From positions 320,001-384,000 of the forward strand of contig JAMPIT010000682.1 of the NCBI GenBank assembly GCA_026261815.1: a stretch of 64,000 nt of DNA, given 5' to 3'. Under the pieces are notes generated by a model. The model saw only the letters and a list, made by a program, of their open reading frames with translations, had not been told where the DNA came from and made no database searches. Numbering within the stretch: the first letter of the stretch is position 1; every line of letters begins with the position of its first letter. Of the stretch, positions 1-12,465 are shown one piece after another. Position numbers and translations under genes: made by a program. The DNA is from Monarcha castaneiventris obscurior. Taxonomy: Eukaryota > Chordata > Aves > Passeriformes > Monarchidae.

Positions 1-2550
1 AGAACACAGAGTATTTCTCCTCGGTCAATCTTACACCTCCATAGCGAATGCTAAATATTTTAAGCAGAAATAAATGAATTTTGCCACATTTCCAAAGCCC
101 TTCTTTTCCTTGGAGTCAGCAGAGCAGTTCAGTGTGCTGTACTTTCTGCTTCACTGACCCTCTGTGCCCCACGTTTCAGGCCCCGCTTGAGGCATGGCTT
201 AAATTTTTGATGAGGAGGAGTTTTGGTGCCTGGATCTCAACAGCTCCAGCTTTGGGGTTAAGGCAGTAAGTAATAAAGAAATTAAAATACCTGTACTATA
301 CTCTAAAATTAGTCATCCTTGCATTGCTGAAGCACATTTGAATGATTTAGAATCATAAAGGATTTCAGGAGCCTGAACGGAAAGAAAATTATTTGTATTT
401 TTATGTGGCCCTTGATGGTATTACAGGACTTGACTGAAGTACGAACCAGGTATTTTTAAAACCTAGGTATTATTTTAGCTTAGCCACAGAGATTTAGATG
501 TGGTAGAGAACTATTAATGGAGAGTGAAAAGTTAATGCTGTTGCACATCAGAAGGCAAAATTGTGTCATCTGGCAACCTGAATAGAAATGGTTCATTACA
601 ATGAAGCACCACAGGCAAGAGATTTCTTCAAGAAAAAGAAGAAGGAGAAAGGAAATGACTGAACAGAAGGAAAGGAGGTAGCAGAACATTGTCAAAAACA
701 GCAATTCAGAAAAACAAGGTGGATTTACAGACAGTTTTGGCAAAATTGCTGTGCTCTTCCTGCCATATGGATTGGAATTGTTCCATCTGCCAAAGGCAGG
801 ATCCAAAATAGGTTTTGTGCTGCTTCTTCATGGAGCAATGGTGCAAATGAAAAAAAAAAAAAGAAAAAGTGCTACAGGAAGTGAGAAATTACTCAGAGAA
901 CTTTTCAAGATCCCATGGTCATGAAATACCCAAAGGTGGTTTAGGATCCTTTGCATATGCATTTGCCATCCTTTCCAGCCATGTGGAAAGGCCATCTTTC
1001 CCACACTGGCTTCTTGAAACCATGAGAAGAAGCCTGGAAAACCACTGGGAGTTTATTTATGTATTTCCTTAACTGGCTTTTAATGATGGTGTTAACATGC
1101 ACATTAATGCATGCAGGGGGCATGTAAAACACAGCAAAAACACTTAAATAATTTAAAAACGTGACAAAAATTATTTTTTTCTTAAATTCTCCGTGCAACT
1201 GTAGTGGGGAGAACTTAATTAAGCTAAGTCTTGCCTCTATTAAAAATGAAGTTCAGATCAAGGCATTACAGTAAATACAATTAACACTGCTACAGCACAG
1301 CAAATTATAGAGGAATAAACACATTTTGATTAATTCACCTTCATGTTATGCAAAAAAAAAATCTGTTTCCTCACTGGTTAATGATTAAGCTTTTCTATAA
1401 CAAAGAGCAGTAAATATATTAGAATATACATTAAAATATCCTATGTCTTTGTTTGTAATTGCACTTGAATGGTGTTCTTAATTTCTGTGGCATACTCTTT
1501 TTATCAAGAATGAAATTATGCACAAAATATGTATGTGGTGAATACAAACAGGAAAAAAAAACTTCACGTTGAACTCTCCTCAACCTTTCCTATGTGTTGA
1601 AGGCTGCATTACAGTTTTGAATGCTTTCATCTCTGTAAAGTGTGGAACTGTTTCTTCTTTATTATATTTTTCTCACCAAACACGTTATGTAAAAAAAATT
1701 TAATTCTCACAGCAAAGGTTCTGTCTTCACAGAAGCTTCATGACTGTCAACTATTTTTATCCCATCATTTTTGGATACAACAGGAAAGAAAACAGGACTT
1801 TCCCTTCTTCTGTCACCTTCTCCTGTAGGAAAAGGAAGCATTTTGTCCCATACCCAAGTCTGAGACCTCCCAAAGCTCTGAGCTCAGCTCAGTCCCCTTT
1901 TAGCAGGTAAAAGGGACTCCTCCTGAATGGGATTTGGTACAGGTATGCTGGGCTACCCTTCTTAATAGATGCTCTTGAAGATATTTACAACTGACTGCTC
2001 TGAACTGTTTAAATCCACTTTACTTGGAACTGAAAGCCACTCCAGAAATCCACCAAAATCTGTGCAGGGAAGGCTTCATGAAGTTTAAACTTAGCACACA
2101 CATGGAGGTATTACCCTCATTTTTATTTTGACGTGATTTATCATCAAGCAGGATTTCTTTCTCCCCTCCAGCTTCCACAGAGCTGACACAAATTTTTTTC
2201 AGCACTGCCTCGTGGTATGACAAGCAGGAGGATTAATGACAGAGAACAAAAGTCCTCTTGCTATTTAACTGATAACTCCATCACGGCAAACTGTGTGTAA
2301 ATCAATAACTCTGCCCTGCAGTGCCAGGGAACAGCTTTTCTGTGGGGCTCTGACATGGCTGAAATTCTGGTATGGCACCAAAGGTGTGTCATTACATTTC
2401 CTCCTCAGTCTGGGTCGGTGAGGACAACTATAATGACTGCTGTGAGGAAACAGCCACTCCTCAGCAGCAGTCAACACCTGCATAAAATTTGCATCAATTT
2501 CCTTTTAGCATCCTGTTGAGGTTAGATCAAAAGCAAACAATTATTTTCAG
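1..2550. other. Non-coding AT-rich stretch, no gene seen
   Basis: Open frames here are at most about 108 codons, have no recognisable domain and no plausible splice context. I see short A runs (for example near 850 and 1350) and ordinary AT-rich sequence. No retroelement end, RNA gene or promoter can be supported. Confidence 0.6.
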
Positions 2551-2620
2551 TCTTTTTTTATTTTTTTTCAGGGTTTTTTTGGGGGGTTTTTTTGGTTTTT
2601 TTTTTTTTTTTTTATTATTT
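2551..2620. repeat. T-rich low-complexity tract
   Basis: Mostly T on the + strand, with short G runs near 2571-2595. The Phe-rich open frame running across it is a by-product of composition, not a protein. Confidence 0.85.
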
Positions 2621-2750
2621 TGCAATTGCTTCCTCTGCCAACTACAGATCATACATTTCAAAGTTCTTCCAGATTAAAATGGTAGGGTAATACCTGCACA
2701 TCTTGTACGTGTAGAGTACAAGTTTTCAATGTTTAAACTAGCAATCTGAT

Positions 2751-2836
2751 GAAAGCTAGGGGTAAAAAGCATGTTAAAAGCTAGGGATAAAAATCATGAT
2801 AAAAGCTAGGGGTAAAAAGCGTGATAAAAGCTAGGT
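2751..2836. repeat. 25-bp tandem repeat, about 3.4 copies
   Basis: The core AAAGCTAGG starts at 2752, 2777, 2802 and 2827, an exact 25-base spacing. The connecting GGTAAAAAGC(A/G)TGATA is nearly the same in each copy. It is a short local minisatellite with no visible function. Confidence 0.9.
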
Positions 2837-3718
2837 TTGCACACTTGCTCTGTACTGATTCCATTCATACTTGTAATTATCTGTGCTATCAATAAAGTGA
2901 AATATTAGCTTTCTGTCAATCAATGGAGCAAAATGTGATATCCATAGATTTTTTTTTCTCTGTCAAAATTAATATACTGATTTCATTAATCCAAAATGTC
3001 CCTCCTTAGTTCTAGGAATACTGTTTATGCATATTGCTTTAAAAATGAAGTAAAGACATCTGAATGTCTTTGTCCCACATAATTTTTTTCCCCCTGCAGT
3101 TTCTACTATATGGCGAAACATTAAAATAATGAAACCACTTGTTTTAAATGCCTTGCTGCATGGGAACTGCACGTAGGAATCATTTCTGTAGAGATAGAAA
3201 CACTAACATGGTGTTACTGGCCTTGGGCTGTCTTTAACAAGTGTAGTACCACTAAACACCTACTAAGCCTGTCCCCTTCAGGGATGAATTTGGGCAGAAA
3301 TTTAAAACGTGTAGATGGGCACAGAAAGCTGTTTGGAGTGGTGGAGATGGTGAGAAATAATCTTGTCGATCATTCTCATAGTTTTCCACTTAAGTGACAC
3401 ACACCTGCATTAATGCACGGTTTTTTTCCCAGGTCCCAGTAATCTATCCAGGGGGAATTAAAGACTGGGGAAAAAAATAATGCCAAAAGGTAAGCTGCTG
3501 TCAGTGACTGGTTTATTGCCATGTGAACATCAATCCTTCGCTCTCGGCGCAGCGTCTGGGGATTACAAGTGCTGCTGATATTTGTCAAAACCTGTTTTCT
3601 CTTCTCACCTGTAGCTTTACTCTCTGTCTCTGTCCAAAACAATGATGCTGCTGATCCGAGTGTTTTGGCAGGCACGAGGCTGCTGGGGGAAGGGCTGCTC
3701 ACACAGCAGTGCTTGGAT
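2837..3718. other. Non-coding stretch with a small CpG cluster
   Basis: AT-rich sequence without a recognisable gene. At 3539-3556 four CpG dinucleotides fall within about 20 bases, which is unusual in this CpG-poor DNA. A 108-codon minus-strand frame covers them, but its translation matches no family I know. Confidence 0.5.
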
Positions 3719-3860
3719 GAAGTCTGCTCCCAAAGAGGCTATTAATTGCACCTGGAATGAGAGTCATGACTGGGACCCCTTTCTTTCCCAACGTGTTTTT
3801 AGGACAGAAAACAGAAAAGGGCTAATCACAGAGTTATTAAGATGGCAATAGCCCTCCATG
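3719..3860 (+). repeat. Diverged direct duplication, copy 1
   Basis: This aligns with 4522-4660 over its whole length, at roughly three-quarters identity by hand alignment. Anchor blocks include GAAGTCTGCTCCCA, AGTCATGACT, TTTCTTTCC and AAGATGGCAATA, in the same order. The copies lie about 800 bp apart in the same orientation. It could be an old local duplication or two copies of an ancient interspersed repeat. Translation gives no recognisable protein. Confidence 0.8.
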
Positions 3861-4521
3861 TGACTCCTGCTGAAAGATGGGGTGCTTTAATGGGTGATCA
3901 TTCTCTTGCACAACTTCCTATTTCACTGCCCCTTTTTCTTCATCCCCTGTGAATATGAAAAGCAAATGATTAAACGCAAAAAAACCCCACCAAAAACATC
4001 AAAATATGTATTTGGAGGAATAAACTGCATTGATCCTCTTTGTTAAAAAGCTGCACAACGGCCAGGTGAGGTGAAGAGAAGCTGGAAAAAACCAGCTCTG
4101 ATCACAGATGCCATTTAACAAGTCTTCCTTCCAGCTCTCTGAGTATTTACCTAAGACTTCAGTGACCTCAGTGTGGTTGAGCAGGACGGGCTAAGAGTAA
4201 GGAAAGACAAAAATACAAGATTAGGGTACAAAACTTTACACTTCTTTCTTGCTCCTTTAAACACACACGACTTCAGGGTTTTATTTCAGTTAATTTCACT
4301 TTCTGAGCAATAATTTTAAAATATTTATAGGGTAATGACAAATATAGGCTGAAGAGTAAATAATCGTTTCAGCAAGATTTTTTCCTCAATGATTAAAGGG
4401 TAAAACAACAACAATAACAACAGTAAAAAAGTTTGGGCATTTAATAACCACAGGTAGAAGCATCAAGTCAGAAGAATGGTAGATCTGGGTACATCAAGAA
4501 CAAAAGCTTGGTTTGTTTGTG

Positions 4522-4660
4522 GAAGTCTGCTCCCACTTAGAGTGTTATTGCAGTTGGAATGATAGTCATGACTAGGACCCTTTTCTTTCCAAACACGTTT
4601 TTATGACAGGAAATAGAAAAGACAATTCACAGCCTTAATAAGATGGCAATATCCCTCTTG
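4522..4660 (+). repeat. Diverged direct duplication, copy 2
   Basis: Partner of the segment at 3719-3860, with the same block order and only small indels. Similarity stops upstream of GAAGTCTGC and fades just after the AAGATGGCAATA block, so the shared unit is about 140 bp. No target-site duplication or tail is evident at either copy. Confidence 0.8.
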
Positions 4661-5633
4661 ATGGCCCATAAAGATGTCATTTAATACAGTTAAACTGATT
4701 CTTAAGACTGCAAAAAAACCTCATACATTCCACTTCCATTTTGAAAAGCAGGGATTTAAACCGATGTATTTAAAAGAGAAAGGAATGTACTAAGTCAGAT
4801 TATTATAAATTTAGGAGATAAAATGTGGATGTGTTTATCAAAACTGTGGCTCGTTCTATAACAGATGCAAAAAAAGAAATAACTGGCATTCTGGTTAAAC
4901 AGGTCTTTTCTTTCTTTGTTCACACAAAAGCACTGAATTATCTCAGTTCCATTACCAGTACTGGCACAGAAAATGGAAAACCTTAAGGCACGAGAGGGAG
5001 ACCCAGCTGTATTCTGAGTGCTGCAAAAAGACAAGGTGTTTTAAATCTTTGTCACAGCACTTGAAAACAGAGGATGGCAATCAACAGCTGCTGAGCACGA
5101 GATGTCATTTTCAAAGAGACAAGAGGAAAAGTTGACGTGTCTACAAAGTTAAAAACCACACAGAAACTCCATTTCCTTCGGATTGTCAGCAGTCACCTGA
5201 GTGTGTCTACGTTGCTAATGAATTGCTGACCCTCTGCCAAGGCAGCTTGCCATGGTTACAGCAAGAATCCTGAGAGAAAGATCCCAGGTTTATTGCAAGT
5301 TTCACTGGAGACACAAAAGCCCCGTGCCTGCACCGTAACAATTAATTCTGTGAGAAGAGGAGAAACCTGAATGGATTTACATGGCAGAAAGCAGAGAGGA
5401 GGAGTGAAATTAAGCATATTAGCAGAATTAGGTGATCAGGATGCTGGAAATAGCCCCACTGATAAGGACTCTGCAAATAAAATCAGCAGGGATTTACAGC
5501 CTTCCAGCTAATATTGCAATTTCTCACCAGGTGTGCTGTGCATGGCTGTAGGAGCCAGTAGGCTTCCAGGTCAATCTCCTTCAGACAGCAGGTCTCCGCT
5601 GTTCTAAGAACACATTTAAAAATAAAATACACA
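4661..5633. other. Non-coding stretch, no gene seen
   Basis: Ordinary AT-rich sequence. Open frames are under 80 codons with no recognisable domain. No repeat family is identified. Confidence 0.55.
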
Positions 5634-5822
5634 GAAAAAAAAAAAAAAAAGAACAAAAAAAAGGACAAATCACCACCCCAGCAACTTGAAAAAACAAAAC
5701 TGGCGCCAAAAACCAAACCAACCAACCAAACAAACAAAAACACAAACAGAAAAAAACAAAACAAAACAAAAACAAAAAAAATCAAAACAAAACTAAAAAA
5801 AAGCAACCAACAAACCCCACCC
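5634..5822. repeat. A-rich low-complexity tract, (CAAA)n-like
   Basis: Long runs of A, broken by C, on the + strand: poly(A) near 5634-5650, then CAAAA- and CCAA-type repeats to about 5822. The minus-strand frames across it give Phe/Leu/Val-rich peptides that look membrane-like only because of T richness. It could be the decayed tail of a retroposed sequence, but no body is recognisable upstream. Confidence 0.85.
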
Positions 5823-6036
5823 ACAAAACAACCCAGGTATACTCATATAGGCTGAAATTCAAGAAAAGATTCAGGTTGTAAAACACAGAGAAAAGACAGA
5901 AAATTAAAGAACAGTGGATTAGCTTCAAAGCTGGAACTAGTAGAAATATCTGTCTGAGGATGGCCATCCCCTAAGCAATGAATTTTTAACATGTGTATGT
6001 TTGGCCTATACCTATTTTATACTAAATACATATATT

Positions 6037-6160
6037 TAGATATTGTGTTTATTATATATATAATGTATATAATGTATTTATCATGTAATAACATATTTTA
6101 TAGATACTATTATATGCAATATATATCTTATAATCCTAGCTATGTTATATATATTAACCA
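6037..6160. repeat. AT-rich tract with TATATA runs
   Basis: Nearly pure A/T for about 120 bases, with several TATATATA and ATATAATG motifs. It is a likely easily melted or replication-slippage-prone segment. No further function can be read. Confidence 0.8.
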
Positions 6161-9100
6161 TATAGACTAAACTCCTCACTTTTATTTAAATATTTTTAAA
6201 CAAGCCAATTTTGTTATGATATTTAAAATCCCAGTGCTGTGAGTTCTGATTATTTCCTTTGAAGCTCTTGGCATCTGCTGACTTCAGAATTGAAGGTACT
6301 ATAAAGGGAATGGAAGTGTCAACCACGTTAAAATTATGTGAAGCAAGAAGGAAAATATTTTTTTAGGGAAATCTTTGCCCTCATAAAATGAGACATGCAC
6401 AATTTTAAAGGATCATGTGCATCCTGGAAGATAACTACTATTTCTGGATTAAAACTGTAACCAACTGATATTTCTGAAGTGTTATTAGAAATTATTAGTT
6501 TTAGATATCACTTATGAGCCCAGATGAAAAAAGAAACTATGAAATACAGACGTAAATAATTTATGTAGGCACCTCAGTTCAGGTTTCTGGAAATTCCTTA
6601 CTCCATCAGGGTGCTCAGAGCTTACAGCAAGCATGAGCAGAGTCAGTGCACACCAGAATTTGGACTGATCAGAGCTTGAGACATAAGAAAGTAAGGAATT
6701 CATTTGAACTCCTGATAGTAATAGCCCAAATGTACTGAGAATGCAAACAAATTAAATTCATTTAATGATCCACTAGTGGGCACAATTCTTAGCTGTTCCA
6801 TATTTAAGTGGTTTGATGTTATTGAACTAACAATCTATGAGTCACTATGTAAAACAAATAAAACAGCAATTATGCTGAAATGCTACCTATTATATAATAT
6901 AAATACTATAAAATGCCGATAACCCATCTGTAGGGAGAAAATATTCCTATCTTAACTGCAGGGGGAAATTGCTGAACTTCCCACACAGTTTCTTCAAATT
7001 TTTTGTTTGGACAATTTTTTTTTTAATCATAATATGACCACATAAGAAAACACTAATGAAGTTCTGTAATGAAAATTCCACTACTTCTTATTAACAATTA
7101 ACAGGATTCTAACGGTCAAGATGAATTCTAATTCTTGCTTTAAAGTAATCAGTCTTCCAAGAATTCCCCTCCTGAAACATCCCAGATCAGAGGAACTTCA
7201 GGAGAGCCTTGTCCCACCAGAAAGCACAGTTCTAAAACTTGAAGTGTACTTTGTGATCTTAGGTAATTTCAGGATAATTTTAGTTTAGACTACATTTAGG
7301 AAATGAAATTGAGGCAATATGAAATCTTCTCCACAGACATATTGTAATATTTGCCTCTCTTTTTTGAGACTCCCTTTTTGAAATAACTTCCACTTTGATA
7401 TTTTTTAATGGCATGAAGATCAAAAAGGAAACTTAAATTAGAAATAAGATGATTTGAACGGAACACTTCTGAAGAAAAAAAAAATTTCCTTCGGAAAATT
7501 AAGAAATAAGTTGTATGACAAATGGGTTTAAACTAGAAGAAGGCATTTGGCATGCAGATCCTTCCATGGATTTAATTCCTATGCCCTCACAGAAATACCC
7601 TTCTGAGCTTTTTTAAACCGGGACGTTCTCTGCAAAATGGCTTTTGTAAGATGTTTCCTTCCCATTGTGTGCACCTTTCTCTCATTTATCTGTCTGAGAC
7701 TTCCAAAGCCTGTCCCCCTGACCTAATTATCTTGCTCATCTCCCCTAGAGAGCAGAAAAAACTGCCAAACAAGGCCTCTTATTCTTGCTTATAACCTGAA
7801 AAGTCTTTAACAAAACAGACCAGCCCTTCCCTACTCACCCTCCCCTCCTCATCCATGAAGGGAACGTTCCCCATCCCAAGGGATAGTTTAGGGGACACAT
7901 TGCAGCCACCCACCTCCTATCACTGCTGAGATTACTGGGCTTCTCTGGGGACTCTCTGCTCAATTTTAATAAATCCAGTGAAGTGCTACATTAAATTAGC
8001 TCTGCATCACAATGGAACTCCTACGGCTGTACCTGTGACGCTCAAATTAATTTTAAATGAGTTCGTTGGTATTGGTGCAGCCACGCTGGAGTGAATGGAG
8101 GAGCTGAGACAGACATGACACTCAGAAAAATAAGTAATTTCCATCAAATGTTAAGTGCAGTTAGTGCATTGTGATTTCAAGTTATTTTTACGTTTCTGTA
8201 GATTTTTGTAAATCCACATCGGATACATGAATATTGGAAGCTGAACAAGAGCCTTGTTTTTCACAAATCCTTAACAATGGTTTGACCTGCCCTTTTTCTT
8301 TTATTTATCTCCCAAGAGCTATTTCAAATTATCTTTTCACAGGTTTGTGGACCTCCTCCTGCAACAGCTATCCTGTTTAAAATTATGAAGTGCAGACACT
8401 ACCTGGGAAAACAAAATCTGGTTTCTCTGACGTGTCAGGCAGGCAAACATTTCCACTCTGGAGCAGCTGCTGAACAGAAAAGCATTAGGATGAGTATTTC
8501 AGAAGGGTTATTCTAACTCTGTTGTACATAAATTCTCAAACGCTGTATTTCAGAGCAGAACAACACACACAATTATTTTTCTTTTGTCTCCTCAGTGTGC
8601 ATTTATACTAACTTTTATTTCAAAGTCAGGATGTCCTTGAGAGGTAGAGGTTCTTACATAAAAGTACAGAGTCCCTTTGAAACACACAAGAAACTTCTCC
8701 TTTTCTATGTCAATGTGATTTTCAAACACAGCAGGAATTGTTTTCTGGAGATCCCCTGGAAGAGCTGGAGCACACTTTGAATGAGAAAGCTGTGCCATGT
8801 GTCTAAAATTGTTATTGTCCTGTCCCAGGTGTAGCCTCACCCCACTCACAATTCAGAGTGAAATCTGAATTGTTCAGATAATAAGGACCTAATACAATGA
8901 CAATCTTTCTTCCTTTTCCGTGTGCCCTTCAAAGGCAAAACTAATAAAAAATATCTTTCAATTCCATGTTCTAAGTATCTCCAATCTTGGCACCTTTTTC
9001 TTTCAAGTTTGTAGAGGATCATTTCAACAACACTGAAAAGTTTTCATTTTTTGAATAGCAGATTATTTTTAAATTATCCTTCTTTTTGGGTATTTCTTAG

Positions 9101-11244
9101 TTTAGTTAAAATACAAAGTGAAAAGATTTTGCTAGAAAGTCATAACAATAATCACCATATTCAAGTATTGTCATATTAAGTAAGTAGAGGGTTGCATAAA
9201 TTGCAGAGATAAAGTGAATTAGTAGTTTTTCACATCATTTTCTAGATACAACACTTCCAAAGAGAAGGCTATTCTGACAGCTCTGATTCAAAAGTCTGAT
9301 TTGTGGTAAATTACCCAATCTTTTTTGTTCTTACATGTGGTTTCATCCAGGTGTAGTTGCCAGACTGGATAATTTTGGACTTGCATGCCTCAGAACAGAA
9401 AATTACTTGAACTACTATGGTACATAGTAAGAAACAAAACACTTTTTCCAGACCTCATTAAATAATCCAGCAGCAGGTCCAGTAATTTTTCCACATTTTC
9501 TTGACATCTATTCCGTGACAACTTTTAAAATAAACCTGCAAACATATTTTTGCAAAGCTGCTGCTGTACAAATTCCTGAACAAACACAGTGTAATTCTCA
9601 ATATTCCAACCTGTTTCTTTCACAGACTTGCAATCAATTGGGCCATAAACATTAAAAGTGAGCAATACTTCCAAGCCAAAATATTATCTCTCTTCCAGCC
9701 TGCAATAATTTGCTATTCAGGAAAGAAAATGAAAAAAATCGGATTTTTTTTTTTTAATTATTATTATTATTCCACTATGCAAAAACATGCCTTCCTTTAA
9801 AGAGAAATTAATTATTCTGCAGCTATATTTTGATGGGTGTCTTAATTCTAGTCACACAGCCTTTTTATCTCTCTCTGTGGCCCCATTCTCAATCATAAAA
9901 AGCTAAATATTTCCTTGTTTATTTTCCATGGATGGAGAAAACTCTTAGATTTTCCAGGCAGTAGGACTGGTACACGTAGTTAAGATGTCTCCTGGTGGCT
10001 ACAGTTGTGACACAACACTAATAGTGAAGAAAAACACTTCAGAGAGTTCCACTTCTAAGAGTCCAGACTTGAAGTTGTTGGACGTCTCACAACACATATT
10101 TGCTTTCAAAGACTTACTCTGAAGCTCTAACCTGTATCCTCTGTGGTGGAGAGATTAAACATTTCCTTCAAAGGCAGGAGGGAGTCTTCAGTTAAACAAA
10201 ACAAAGTGCAACTGAAAAGCACTTTGCAAGGCTAAAACCAAGTAAAAAAATATTTTTAGACAAATGCTTTTGATATTATGTGTTGTCTCCCTCTGATAAG
10301 TAAGGCTTGTTTGTGTCTGTTATAAACCTGTTTCCTTGGCTCAGTGCAGCACAGCCCATTATATTTTGGGATACAGTTCAAATATGCCAATTTTTTTCTT
10401 TATTTTAGAAGTGGGTGGGACACCAGTAAAGTAAAACAAGTAATTTCCTTATTTCTAGTGTATATTACCAGCGTAACCTCACAGTTCTGTAAATGTTCCC
10501 TTAAGCGCTCTTTCACTCTTTCTCATTATTAAAATTAAGGTAATTTAATCAGCCACTCCTTCTTCAAGACAGAGATGGTGAATTCTTTGTACTAGAATTT
10601 CTAAAATGCTCGGGGACCAAAAGCACTCAACAACACAAATATATCACTTTTATACTGCCTACTGCTATTTTCACACTGTCTTTCAATATCCACTTATCTT
10701 CAACCACACTTTTAGGGAAGAGGGCTTCTTTATTTTTCTTTAAGTATTCACTATGCACATCAGTTATTCAGCAGCAGAAACCATTAACTGTGATTATTCT
10801 ATTTTTCCATCCTTTACCATAATAGTCCACACACAAGAGGTAGCATGCAGCCATTAAAAAAAAAAACCAAAAAAAAAGGTTTCCAAGTGAAATTTTCAGT
10901 GGTTGAAACCTTTGAGTGGTTTACAGATTATGGTCTAAACTTGTAAAGATAATTCTGCTTCACAAGATCAAAGTTAAAAACAAAATGAGAAGGATGGATG
11001 GATCAAAGCAAGAGATCTAATATCTCTGAATTACTCTGATTTTTCTTTTTTTTTTTTGCAAACCTCTTCAAGTGTGAAGTGGGCAAAATTCAGAGGCTCA
11101 AATTCCCAAACAATACCACAGAAGACACAGAACTTTATCTGGACTCATTATGTGGAATCTTTACTATTTCTGATGTACTTGAGCTGTCAATATCATCAAA
11201 CATTTTATTCACTTACTTTTAAAAGTGTTTTCCTATGTCTCCAA
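6161..11244. other. Non-coding stretch, no gene seen
   Basis: Five kb of AT-rich DNA with no credible coding region. Minor simple sequence includes a T tract plus (ATT)n near 9747-9771 and an A-rich patch near 10855-10878. The part near 7960-8090 keeps four CpGs beside TAAT-type motifs and resembles a conserved non-coding element, but that cannot be tested from one sequence. Confidence 0.55.
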
Positions 11245-11340
11245 AAGAACAAACCTCAATCAACCAAAAAAAATCTGCCAAAAACAAAACAAAAAAATCC
11301 TAACCAACAAACCAAAGCAATTAAGCAAACTAAAAAACCT
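11245..11340. repeat. A-rich low-complexity tract
   Basis: A-rich sequence with ACAAAC and CCAACCAA motifs, similar in style to the tracts at 5.7 kb and, on the opposite strand, at 16.3 kb. The 127-codon frame across it is lysine/asparagine-rich because of the tract and is not a credible protein. Confidence 0.8.
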
Positions 11341-12389
11341 ACAATAAACAAATGCTTTAGCTATAAAACTGATATTACTGTATCAAAACTATATAATATT
11401 ATCAGTATGATGTACATTCCCAACATTTTCCAGTTATAAGAATCAGGAAATAAACCTTTTCTAGTTTCTTATAGTCTGCATTCTTGCAAGTTTTGTTTCA
11501 CCATTAAATATACCAAACTTAAGTAATTAAATTTTGAGATGTATTTGACTCAGAATCTCTCAGTTCTCCAAAAAAATTTGCACATTATTTGTGATATTTA
11601 AATAAACATTTATGAATAGAAATGCATTTGGGGGTGAAGGTGCCCACTTCACTTCTGTGGGAAAAGGGCTGTGATATTCCTTATCACATCTCAGATCTTT
11701 TAACCCCATCTTTGATTTTTACTATTTAGCTATAAAAATGCTTTTTTTATCAGGTCACAGGTGGAACTACAGCATCTGAGACTGCTGCACTCAGCTAATG
11801 CTTTCAGGGCAAACACAAAACAAATACTACTCTGTGTCCTTTAATCACCTTCCTCATGTATTGAGCCATTATGGAACTGATGGAAGTGAATGGGATAAAT
11901 ACATTTTAGACAAGAATAGGCACATTCATGCAAACCACATTCATCATATTTAGAAATAGTCCAGATGCAATATTCTTCTCAGGAAGCCCTTTTAACAATC
12001 TGTGATGGACAAAGATCAGATTTTTTTTCTCCCATTTCATTCTCTTCTTTCTGAGATGGAAATGGCCTCTGCTGGAAACATCTCTTGAAGGAGAATTTTG
12101 CATTTCACCAACCAGATATTTTCTCTTATTCTTAAGTTGTTTGGGGCTTTTTCCCCCTCATATTTTCCCTCATATACACAAGACTGGAAGACAAGAGGAG
12201 CGTTAAAGGCTGAGCACTACAACCCACTTCTCCAAGTCCAGTAAAAACATAAAAATGGAGAAAATTGCTTCTTATAATGTGTGTCATTTCATTACACCTT
12301 TGCTACTGGCTGTCTGTATATAAAATTATAGAGACAATAATAAGAGTAAGCAGCAGGCTATTTCACTCCTCTCAGTAAATTTTTGTGGT
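11341..12389. other. Non-coding stretch, no gene seen
   Basis: AT-rich sequence with only short open frames. No recognisable repeat family or regulatory signal. Confidence 0.55.
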
Positions 12390-12465
12390 TTTTTTTTTTT
12401 TCTTTTTGGAAAATCTCCTCTAGATCTAAGCACTTTTGAATCTCCTCTAGATCTAAGCATTTTTG
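12390..12465. repeat. T tract followed by a 27-bp duplication
   Basis: A run of T (about 12390-12401) precedes two near-perfect copies of a 27-base unit. The shared start AATCTCCTCTAGATCTAAGC occurs at 12412 and 12439. It is a small local duplication with no inferred role. Confidence 0.85.

Noticed and set aside
5483..5824. Phe/Leu-rich minus-strand frame resembling a membrane protein
   Set aside because: The hydrophobic stretch is encoded by a T-rich (on minus) low-complexity tract, with no homology visible.
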